Assembly (NCBI RefSeq): GCF_022662575.1
Contig: NZ_JALBFU010000001.1
Location: 506,381 to 570,380 of the forward strand
DNA: 64,000 nucleotides
DNA from: Luteimonas aquatica
Lineage (GTDB): Bacteria; Pseudomonadota; Gammaproteobacteria; Xanthomonadales; Xanthomonadaceae
Direction of reading: 5' to 3'
In this document: positions 18,680 to 26,110 of the stretch, in pieces
Numbering within the stretch: position 1 is the stretch's first letter
Layout of the letters: every line of letters begins with the position of its first letter
Made by a program: the position numbers and the translations under genes
Notes under the pieces: model-generated
What the model was told of the DNA's origin: nothing
What the model saw: only the letters and a program-made list of their open reading frames with translations
Database searches by the model: none

Positions 18680-19336
18680 TCAGATCGCCGCCTGCCCCAT
18701 CTCCTCGCCCAGCTGCTTGAGCAGGTAGGCCCGCGCACGGCGCCAGTCGCGGCGCACGGTGCGCACGGTCAGGCCGAACACGTCCGCGATCTCCTGTTCG
18801 CTCAGGCCGCCGAAGTAGCGCAGTTCCACCACCTGGGACAGGCGCTCGTCGATGTCCGCCAGCCCGTCCAGCGCCTGCCCGAGCACCAGCAGCTGTTCCA
18901 GGCGCGGCTCCGCGCTCGGCTCGGCGACGTCGTCGAGGTTGGCCTTCTCGGCGCCGCCGCCGCGCTTGTCGGCGAGCATGCGGCGGGCCTCGTCTAGCAG
19001 CACGAAGCGCATGGCGCGCGCAATCAGCGCGGTCAGGTGCGGACGGTTCTCCACCGCCAGCTTGGAGCCGGACAGGCGCAGCCACGTTTCGCTGATCAGC
19101 GAGGTGGGCGACAGGTGCGGGCCGATCTGCTGGCGGATCTGCGAGCGCGCGATGCGATGCAGGTCCTCGTAGAGCAGCGCGTAGATCCGATGCCAGGCGT
19201 CCTCGCGGCCGTCGTGGGCGGCGACCAGCAGCTGCGTGACGCTGTCGGCGAGTTCGGCGTCGGCGCGCACGGGCGCCGGCGGGACGACATCGTGTCCCGC
19301 CGAGGGACATGCCTCAGCCTGATTTCCCCGGGTCAT
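18680..19336 (-). CDS. ECF sigma factor (TIGR02999-like, kinase-linked type)
   Basis: A 218-residue sigma-70 family factor with regions 2 (about 30-100) and 4 (about 155-215; LSEQEIADVFGLTVRTVRRDW is the region-4 helix-turn-helix). In region 2.2, where most ECF factors have an acidic D-A-E-D RNA-polymerase contact, it has S76-P-T78-S79 before LISETWLRL. That pattern marks ECF groups that lack an anti-sigma factor and depend on a Ser/Thr kinase. No anti-sigma gene is nearby, but a kinase gene ends 21 bases away on the other strand. The start at 19336 (MTRGNQ) is preferred; the frame opens at 19390. Confidence 0.85.
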   Translation of the reverse strand: MTRGNQAEACPSAGHDVVPPAPVRADAELADSVTQLLVAAHDGREDAWHRIYALLYEDLHRIARSQIRQQIGPHLSPTSLISETWLRLSGSKLAVENRPHLTALIARAMRFVLLDEARRMLADKRGGGAEKANLDDVAEPSAEPRLEQLLVLGQALDGLADIDERLSQVVELRYFGGLSEQEIADVFGLTVRTVRRDWRRARAYLLKQLGEEMGQAAI

Positions 19337-19415
19337 GTCCGGAGTGTGCCCCGAAGACCGAAACGAATACAAACGGCCGGCACCATTCACGTTGCGCCCC
19401 TGTCACGGAATTGTC

Positions 19416-20372
19416 ATGAACAGAATCGGCGACCCCATCCCCGGCAGCCACGTCTTTTCGGACGTCCTGCGTTTTCCGCCCTCCGGCTTGCCTGGACGGC
19501 CCCTGCCCGGCGGTCTCGACGAGGCCATCGGACAGTTGCGCACGAGCGTCGAGCACATGGGGACCAGGCTCGAGCAGGCCTCCAGGACATTGCCGCAGCA
19601 GCCGGGCGGCCGGGCAGATGCGCTCTCCAGCCGGCTGAACGACGCCCTCGCCCGCGGCGACCGCGCCGTGCGAGGAATTTCCTCGGCCTCGACGCCGGCC
19701 ATCGAGCGCTTCCCGCTTGCGCAGAGCGACGATGTCGTGCGCGACGGCGTGGCCGCGATCGACCAGGTCACCAACGCCGTCAGCCAGGCCGCCACGGCGG
19801 TCGGCGACATCGCCTCCGTGGTGCAGCGGATCGCCGCCCAGATCAGCGCCATTCCCGGCCCCGTGGGCCAGGTCGCCGGCGCGGTATCGCAGGTCGCAGG
19901 CGCGGTCGATCGCCTCTCCGGTGCCGTCGACCAGTTGTCCGGCACCACCGACCGGCTGGCCAATGCGGCCGGTCGCGGCGATCCGGCCGAGCTGCTCGGC
20001 GAGGTGGTCGGCGCGGCCAGCGAGATCGCCGACGCGGTGTCGCAGATCGCGCTCGCCGTGGGCGACGTCGCCGATGCGGTGGAGAACCTGTCCGGCCTGG
20101 TGAGCTGGATCCCGGGCCCGGTCGGCCAGATCGCGGGCGCGGTCGGCAATATCGCCGGCGGCGTCGACGAGATTTCAGGCGCGGTGAGCAGCCTCTCCGG
20201 CGTGGTGAGCCGCATCTCCGGGGCCGCGGCGGATGGCGACTCCGCCGGCGCGCTGTCGGAGGCCTTCGGCTCGATCGACGACGTGGTCGACGCGGCCGTG
20301 CAGGTGGCCGGCGCCGCCGGCCGGATCGCGATCGCGGTCGGCCAGATCTCGGCGGCTTCCTCGGGTCTCTGA
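19416..20372 (+). CDS. protein of tandem 86-residue heptad-rich repeats
   Basis: A 318-residue protein of unknown function. Residues 114-199 and 200-285 are two repeats of exactly 86 residues, and 286-318 starts a third. Each repeat has a central IPGPVGQ turn (146 and 232) followed by heptads such as SQVAGAV, DRLSGAV, DEISGAV. The composition (Ala, Val, Gly, Ser, Ile, Asp) and 7-residue spacing suggest long amphipathic helices, perhaps membrane-surface binding or self-associating. No signal peptide or cysteine is visible. The start at 19416 is the first Met with protein-like sequence. It is divergent from the ECF sigma gene, 79 bases apart, and may be its target. I recognise no family. Confidence 0.7.
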   Translation: MNRIGDPIPGSHVFSDVLRFPPSGLPGRPLPGGLDEAIGQLRTSVEHMGTRLEQASRTLPQQPGGRADALSSRLNDALARGDRAVRGISSASTPAIERFPLAQSDDVVRDGVAAIDQVTNAVSQAATAVGDIASVVQRIAAQISAIPGPVGQVAGAVSQVAGAVDRLSGAVDQLSGTTDRLANAAGRGDPAELLGEVVGAASEIADAVSQIALAVGDVADAVENLSGLVSWIPGPVGQIAGAVGNIAGGVDEISGAVSSLSGVVSRISGAAADGDSAGALSEAFGSIDDVVDAAVQVAGAAGRIAIAVGQISAASSGL

Positions 20373-20380
20373 CGCCACCG

Positions 20381-21673
20381 TCAGGACCGGCCCGCCCCGT
20401 CGGCCGAGCCGTGCTCGATGCGCCGATGGGCGCGCGCCAGGGCGCTGCCGTTGAAGGCCCACAGCAGCGCCAGCGCCGCGCCGAGCAGCGCCGCGATCGT
20501 CGGCTGCTGCGCCAGCGCGTCGACGCCGGCCTTGAGCCAGCTGCTCAGCGCGTCGGCGCCGCGATAGACCACCGAGTCGACGAAATTCTTGGCCTTGTAC
20601 TTGGCCTCGGGCGTGGTCACGGTCCACAGCATCTCGCGTCCCGGCCGGATGAAGGCGTATTCGCCGGCGCGCCGCACCACCATCACCACCGCCAGCACGG
20701 CGAAGGTCGGCGCCAATGCCAGCCACAGGAAGCCGAACACCGTGATCAGCGGCACCGCCACCAGCAGCACGCCCACGCCCAGGCGCTGCGCCAGGCGCCC
20801 GGTGACGAACAGCTGCGACAGGATCGCCAGCGCCTGCACGACCGCGTCGATGGTGCCGAACACCTGCGTCTGCGTGCGCTTGTCGGGGAAGTTGAGCTCC
20901 ACCAGGCGCGCCTGCTCGAAATAGAGGAAGGTGGTCACGCTCGCCAGCAGCAGCACGAACGCGGCGATGCCGAGCATGAACGGCGAGCGCAGCACGTCGG
21001 TGGCGCCGGCCAGCGGGCTGCCGCCGAGCGGGCGCTGCCGCTGCGCGACGTCCTCCGCCGAGAGCGGCCGCGCGTCGCGCCAGCGCTGCGCCGCGCGCGC
21101 GGCGAATGCGGCCGCCAACAACAACAGCGCCGACAGCAGCAGCAGTCCGGCATGGCCGACGCTCTGCACCAGGCCCACGCCGAGCAGAGGCCCCACCAGC
21201 CCGCCGAGGCTGGCGCCGGCCGCCATCAGCCCGAACAGCCGCCTGGCCTGCCCGGTCGCGAACAGGTCGACCAGCACGCTCCAGGCCACCGAGATCGCGA
21301 TCATGTTGAAGACCGACAACCAGATGTAGAACACGCGCGCCAGCCAGACGTCGTCGGGCGAAGCCAGGAAGCCGGCGGCGAAGGCGGCCAGATTGATCGC
21401 GAAGAAGCCGAACACCCAGTAGAGGATGCGCCGGCGCTGCACGCGCGCGGCGATCCAGCCGAACAGCGGCATCGCCGCCAGCGTGGCGACGAACGTTCCG
21501 GTGAACAGCCATTGCAGGTTGTTCACGCCGCCGGTGATGCCCATCGTCTCGCGCACCGGACGCAGCATGAAATAGCCGGCGAACAGCAGGAAGAACAGCG
21601 AGAAGCCGGCGACCACGCCGCCGATCTCGTCGTCGGCCAGGCCGAACAGGCGCGCGAGCAGGCGGCGCGGCAT
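20381..21673 (-). CDS. ATP/ADP-carrier-like MFS transporter
   Basis: A 430-residue inner-membrane protein with about 11-12 helices. The segment GYFMLRPVRETMG near residue 34-46 and the layout resemble the nucleotide-transporter (NTT, ATP/ADP antiporter-like) branch of the major facilitators found in free-living bacteria. The gene starts 10 bases after the aldo/keto reductase stop, so the two form one transcript. The substrate is unknown; free-living members need not carry ATP. Confidence 0.7.
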   Translation of the reverse strand: MPRRLLARLFGLADDEIGGVVAGFSLFFLLFAGYFMLRPVRETMGITGGVNNLQWLFTGTFVATLAAMPLFGWIAARVQRRRILYWVFGFFAINLAAFAAGFLASPDDVWLARVFYIWLSVFNMIAISVAWSVLVDLFATGQARRLFGLMAAGASLGGLVGPLLGVGLVQSVGHAGLLLLSALLLLAAAFAARAAQRWRDARPLSAEDVAQRQRPLGGSPLAGATDVLRSPFMLGIAAFVLLLASVTTFLYFEQARLVELNFPDKRTQTQVFGTIDAVVQALAILSQLFVTGRLAQRLGVGVLLVAVPLITVFGFLWLALAPTFAVLAVVMVVRRAGEYAFIRPGREMLWTVTTPEAKYKAKNFVDSVVYRGADALSSWLKAGVDALAQQPTIAALLGAALALLWAFNGSALARAHRRIEHGSADGAGRS

Positions 21674-21683
21674 CTCCCCGCCC

Positions 21684-22697
21684 TCAACCCAGCGCCGCGA
21701 CCAGGGCCGCGCGCTGCTTCGCGTCGAGCACGGCGCCGATGCCGGCTCGCAGATTGTCGGTCTGGTTGTCGGGTTTGGAGGTGGCGGGGATCACCGCCGT
21801 CACGGCGGTCGGACCGAGGGCGAATTTCAGGAACAGCTGCGCCCAGGACGTCGCGCCCACCTCCCCGGCCCACGCCGGCACCGGCTTGCCCTTGACCCGG
21901 GCGAAGAGCCGTCCGTCGTCGAAGGCGCGGTTGACCATCACCGCGATGCCCAGTTCCTGCGCCAGCGGGAAGATGCGCTGCTCCGCCCCGGGCGCGGCGG
22001 GGGAATAATTGATCTGCACGAAATCGGGCTTGAACCGGCGCATGGCTTCGGCCAGTTCCTCATGCGCGCGCTCCAGGTAATGGGTCAGTCCGACGTAGCG
22101 GGTCCTGCCCTGCTGCTTCAGCTCCCGCGCCAGCGCCAGCTGCGTCCGCGTGTCGCCCAGATTGTGGACCTGCAGCAGTTCCACCTTGTCGGTGCGCAGG
22201 TCGCGCAGCGACTGCTCGAACTGCGCCAGGCCGGCCTCGCGCCCGTCGACGCCGGAGAGCTTGGTCGCCAGGAACAGCTTGCCGCGCACGCCCGCCTCGG
22301 CCACCAGCGCGCCCAGCACCCGCTCGGCGTTGCCGTAGGTCGGCGCGGTATCGATCACGGTGGCGCCGGCGTCGACGAAGCGCCTGAGCACCTCGCGCAG
22401 CGCGTCGCGGCTGCCGCGCGCCGCGTCGCCGTCGAAATCGGCGACCTCGAACGAGCCCGACGTGCCCATGCCGATCGCCGGCACCTGTTCGCCGCTGGCG
22501 GGAATGGTGCGCTTGAGCAGCGTGCCCGCGAACGGCGCGGCGGCGGTTTTCGCGGCTTCGCCGCCGCGCGCGGCCGGCGCGGCGTCGTGGCTGCAGGCGG
22601 CCAGCGGCGACAACGCGAGGGCGGCCAGCGACAGCGTACTGCCGGAAATGAAGGCCCGGCGCGAAAGTGGATATGACGGCAGCGGATGTGACGGCAT
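21684..22697 (-). CDS. Tat-exported aldo/keto reductase
   Basis: A 337-residue aldo/keto reductase with a twin-arginine signal (SRRAFISGS, hydrophobic stretch, SPLAACS, which could also be a lipobox). The catalytic tetrad is visible as Asp and Tyr in VIDTAPTYGN, Lys in LATKLSG and His in LLQVHN. Export by Tat implies it folds with NADP(H) in the cytoplasm. It is first in a two-gene operon with an NTT-like transporter 10 bases downstream. The substrate is unknown. Confidence 0.82.
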   Translation of the reverse strand: MPSHPLPSYPLSRRAFISGSTLSLAALALSPLAACSHDAAPAARGGEAAKTAAAPFAGTLLKRTIPASGEQVPAIGMGTSGSFEVADFDGDAARGSRDALREVLRRFVDAGATVIDTAPTYGNAERVLGALVAEAGVRGKLFLATKLSGVDGREAGLAQFEQSLRDLRTDKVELLQVHNLGDTRTQLALARELKQQGRTRYVGLTHYLERAHEELAEAMRRFKPDFVQINYSPAAPGAEQRIFPLAQELGIAVMVNRAFDDGRLFARVKGKPVPAWAGEVGATSWAQLFLKFALGPTAVTAVIPATSKPDNQTDNLRAGIGAVLDAKQRAALVAALG

Positions 22698-22879
22698 GTG
22701 CGACCTCCGGAAAGGCGGCGGCGTCGGCCGAGGAGACGCCAGCCTGCGCCACGGTCAGGGCGCCGTGCAGTGCCATTCGCCATGGCGGCCGATCGCATTC
22801 GCGCCCGGGCGATTGCAGCCGCGCCTCGCGCTTGCAGTTCCGCGCCTGGATCGCCGCGGCGCGGCGGCGCGGGCGCCCG

Positions 22880-23284
22880 TCAGCCGGCCGGATGCAGCAT
22901 CGCCGCCGCGCGCGAGCCCGCCCAGACCAGCAGCAGGCCGAGGAACACGCTCGCCGACAGGTATACCAGCGTCAGTTCGCCGCGTTGCGAGCGCGCGTAG
23001 AGCAGGCATTCGAGCATCAGCGCCGAGAACGTGGTGAGTCCGCCAAGGACGCCGACGATCAGGAAGGCGCGCAGGTACAGCGCCGACGGTCCGCGTCCTT
23101 CAAGCATGACCGCGACGAAACCCACCGCAAACGAGCCCGCGAGATTCACCGCGAAGGTGCCCCAGGGAAAACCGTCGCCGAACTGGCGCAGCAGCCAGCC
23201 GCCCGCCCAGAAGCGCCCGGCGGCGCCGAGCGCTCCGCCGGCCATCACCAGCAGCAATTGCCACCACCACCCCGCCGGGGTCAT
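22880..23284 (-). CDS. crcB: fluoride channel CrcB/Fluc
   Basis: A 134-residue inner-membrane fluoride channel with four helices. Family motifs are GGALGAAGRF, the conserved Asn in NLAGSFAVGF and the central GGLTTFSAL loop with its Phe/Ser/Thr fluoride track. The start at 23284 gives the normal length; the frame runs on upstream into riboswitch sequence. About 95 bases before the start lies a fluoride riboswitch, which independently supports the call. The dual-topology subunit dimerises to exclude toxic fluoride. Confidence 0.93.
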   Translation of the reverse strand: MTPAGWWWQLLLVMAGGALGAAGRFWAGGWLLRQFGDGFPWGTFAVNLAGSFAVGFVAVMLEGRGPSALYLRAFLIVGVLGGLTTFSALMLECLLYARSQRGELTLVYLSASVFLGLLLVWAGSRAAAMLHPAG

Positions 23285-23345
23285 GGAAGCACCCTGAAAG
23301 ATGAGGAAAAATACATAGTTAGCCCTTGTATTTGATGTGATTTCA

Positions 23346-23369
23346 AAGGGCGCGCGCCTGCCGCCCTTG
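23346..23369 (-). promoter_or_regulatory. expression-platform hairpin of the fluoride riboswitch
   Basis: Minus-strand AAGGGCG pairs with CGCCCTT across a 9-base loop. The sequence GGCAGGC inside this hairpin is also complementary to GCCTGCC at the 3' edge of the aptamer, so the two structures exclude each other. No long U-run follows, so control could be of termination or translation. Confidence 0.5.
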
Positions 23370-23377
23370 CTGGGTTC

Positions 23378-23433
23378 GGCAGGCATCATCAGCTGGCGCG
23401 TCGGGCCGGCGGTTCGGGGAGGATGCCATCTCC
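23378..23433 (-). promoter_or_regulatory. fluoride (crcB motif) riboswitch aptamer
   Basis: Read on the minus strand, GGAG-ATGGCATC-CTCC forms helix 2 with the conserved GATGG core. GGCATC (23422-23427) pairs with GATGCC (23382-23387) as helix 1. The linker has the conserved GAACC, and GCCGGC/GCCAGC forms helix 3 with one mismatch, followed by CTGATGATGCC. Layout and conserved bases match the known crcB motif, and crcB lies directly downstream. Confidence 0.85.
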
Positions 23434-23608
23434 GCGTTCGGGTGCAGCCCGCGCATTATGCCTGCGGGCGCCGTGCGCATGCGCATGGCCTCACGTGCCG
23501 CGCGGCGCTCGTCATCGCCGTCGCCGATGCGCGATCATTGCGCCCCCCTTCGCGAAATCCGCGGCGCCGTCGCGGGCTTCCGAGAACGGAAGAGCCTCCC
23601 CCGCTTCC

Positions 23609-25999
23609 ATGACGATTCTCCGTTATCGCTTCGGCGATCATTCGCTCGACCTGGGCAAGCGCGAGCTGCGCCGCGCCGAGGTTCCGGTGCTCCTCCCGGC
23701 ACGGGTGTTCGAGTGCCTGTGTTTCCTGATCGAGCATCGCGACCGCGCCGTCAGCCGCGACGAACTGGTGCAGGCCGTGTTCGGCCGCGCCGACGTGTCC
23801 GACGCGCAACTGGCGCAGATCGTGGTGCGCGCCCGGCGCGCGGTCGGCGACGACGGCCACGAGCAGCGCTCGATCCGCACCGTGCCGCGCTACGGCTTCC
23901 GCTGGATGGAGGAAACGTCCGTCGAAACGGACGCAGAGCCTGCGCGGGTCGTGCCCGCCGCCGTCCCGGCGCCGACATCGACATCCGCATCCGTGCCGAC
24001 GTTCGCGCAGGCCGACGGCGCGCGCGTGGCGCCGGCGCCTCCGTCACCGGCGCGCGCCCGACATCGCTGGCGCTGGCTCGCCATCGCGGCCCTGCTGCTG
24101 GTCCTGGCGGCCTGGGGCATCGCGCGCCTGGACTCGTCGCGCACGCAGCCGGCACCGGCCGCGGCGCTTCCGCCCGCCGGCCGCGCGCTGATGGTGCTGC
24201 CCAGCGAGATCGAGGACCGCGAGAACGCCAGCTGGGCGCGCCTGGGCCTGATGGATTTCGTCGGCGACCGCCTGCACCGCGCCGGGCTGCGGGTGCTGCC
24301 CAGCGAGGCGGTGCTCGGCGTGCTGCGCGAACACGGTGCGGACGATCCGCAGCTGCTGCGCCGCGCCTCGCGCGCGGACTGGATCGTCAGCAGCCGCGCC
24401 GAGCGCCTGTCCGACGGCTGGCGGGTCACCCTGGTGGCCAGCGACGCCGGCGGCATGGAGCAGCGCGGCCAGGCGCGTCACGCGGACCTGCTCGAGGCCG
24501 CGCGGCTGGCCGCCGACCGCCTGCAGGCGGCGCTGGGCGGGCGCCTGCCTGCCGGCGAGACCGGGCAGCCGGGCCTGGCCGAACGCCTGCAGCGCGCCCG
24601 CGCGGCGATGCTGGCCAACGAGATCGAGACCGCGCGCCGCATCCTGGCCGAAGCGCCGGAACTGCAGCGCGCCCAGCCGCTGCTGCGCTACCAGCTGGCG
24701 CGCGTGGATTTCCGTGCCGGCGAGTACGCGCGCGGCCTGGAGACGCTCGACGGCCTGCTGGCCAGCGAGGAAGTGCGCCGCGACCCGGTGTTCCGGATGC
24801 GCGTGCTCAACGCGCGCGGCGCGATGCTGATCCGGCTGGAGCGCTACGACGCCGCCGAGCGCGACTACGACGCGGTGGTGGCGCTGGCCGGCGACGGCGG
24901 CCGCCATCCCGCCGAGCTGGGCCAGGCGCTGAGCGGACGCGCGGTGGTGCATTCGACGCTGCGCCGCTTCGACCGCGCGCTGGCCGACTACGGCAATGCC
25001 CGCGTGCAGATGGCCGCGGCCGGCGACGCGCTGGCGGTGGCGCGGGTGGATGCGAACCTCGGCATCCTGGAGATCGATCGCGAACGCCCCGCCCAGGCCC
25101 TGCCCTATCTGCGCAAGGCGGTCGAGGATTTCCGTTCGATGGGCGCGGTGAACGAACTGGCCACGCTGCGGCGGATGCTGATCGCCGCGCACCTGCAGCT
25201 GCTGCGACCGGACGCCGCGCTGGCCGAGAGCGAGCGCGCCTGGGCGATGCTGGAGCGCGTCCGCGACCCGATGCAGCGCGCCGACCTGATCCTGGTCCGC
25301 GCCGAGGCGCTGATCGCCGCCGGCGGCCTGCGCGAGGCGGCGCGGCTGCTGGAGATGCCCGAGGCGGCCCACCTGGCGGCCGCCGACCACGGACGCCTGG
25401 ACTACCTGCGCGTGGAACTGGCCCTGCGCGGCGGCGCGCTGCGCCAGGCGGTCGCGCTGGCCGACCGCAGCCTGCGCGACTGGCCGCGGCAGCAGAACCC
25501 GCGCCTGCGCGGCTGGATGCGGCTGCGCCGGCAGCAGGCGGCGCAGGAGGCGGACCTGGACACGGCGCCGGGCGCGGTGGCCAGCCAGGATGCGTCCCTG
25601 CCCGGCCGCCTGCTCGGCGCCCTGGAGCAGGCCGCCGTGGAACCCCGGGCGCCCGGCGACACCGCCGCCGAGGACGGCTACCGCGCCGCGCTCGCCCTGG
25701 CCGAACAGCGCGGCATCCCCCAGGAGATCGCCGCCGTGGTCGAGCCCTACGCGCTCTGGCTGCTGCGTCGCGACCGCCGCGACGAGGCCGCCGCGCTGAT
25801 CGGCCGGGTCGCGCCTTGGGCCGAATACGACTTCGACATGGCGCTGCTGCAGTTGCGGCTGGCGCGCGGCGACGGGCAGCGCGGGCAATGGCGCACCGCC
25901 TTCGCGCACGCCGCGGCCCTGGCGGGCGAGCGCCGCATCCCCGCCGAGCTCGATCCGGACGCCGCCGCGCGCGCCGAAAATCGTGACCGGTCGCAATAA
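23609..25999 (+). CDS. CadC/ToxR-like membrane regulator with TPR-type C-terminus
   Basis: A 796-residue one-component regulator. Residues 1-105 are an OmpR-type winged helix (LGKRELRRAEV, LPARVFECLCFLI, RTVPRYGFRW). A Pro/Ala linker leads to one membrane helix at about 155-173 (WLAIAALLLVLAAWGIA), and the remaining 600 residues are a helical, TPR-like periplasmic domain. This is the CadC design, in which a membrane-bound DNA-binding domain answers a periplasmic signal. It is divergent from the fluoride riboswitch-crcB gene and 111 bases upstream of an exported propeller gene, its most likely target. The ATG at 23609 begins the winged helix. Confidence 0.82.
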   Translation: MTILRYRFGDHSLDLGKRELRRAEVPVLLPARVFECLCFLIEHRDRAVSRDELVQAVFGRADVSDAQLAQIVVRARRAVGDDGHEQRSIRTVPRYGFRWMEETSVETDAEPARVVPAAVPAPTSTSASVPTFAQADGARVAPAPPSPARARHRWRWLAIAALLLVLAAWGIARLDSSRTQPAPAAALPPAGRALMVLPSEIEDRENASWARLGLMDFVGDRLHRAGLRVLPSEAVLGVLREHGADDPQLLRRASRADWIVSSRAERLSDGWRVTLVASDAGGMEQRGQARHADLLEAARLAADRLQAALGGRLPAGETGQPGLAERLQRARAAMLANEIETARRILAEAPELQRAQPLLRYQLARVDFRAGEYARGLETLDGLLASEEVRRDPVFRMRVLNARGAMLIRLERYDAAERDYDAVVALAGDGGRHPAELGQALSGRAVVHSTLRRFDRALADYGNARVQMAAAGDALAVARVDANLGILEIDRERPAQALPYLRKAVEDFRSMGAVNELATLRRMLIAAHLQLLRPDAALAESERAWAMLERVRDPMQRADLILVRAEALIAAGGLREAARLLEMPEAAHLAAADHGRLDYLRVELALRGGALRQAVALADRSLRDWPRQQNPRLRGWMRLRRQQAAQEADLDTAPGAVASQDASLPGRLLGALEQAAVEPRAPGDTAAEDGYRAALALAEQRGIPQEIAAVVEPYALWLLRRDRRDEAAALIGRVAPWAEYDFDMALLQLRLARGDGQRGQWRTAFAHAAALAGERRIPAELDPDAAARAENRDRSQ

Positions 26000-26110
26000 A
26001 CCGTCGATGGGCACGGCCTTGTCACGCGATCGTCAAGCGCTTGGAATGCCGCCGGCGCGGCGCGGCGGCAGGGTCCGGTCACCGACATCCCCTCCAGGAG
26101 TGCGAGACCC

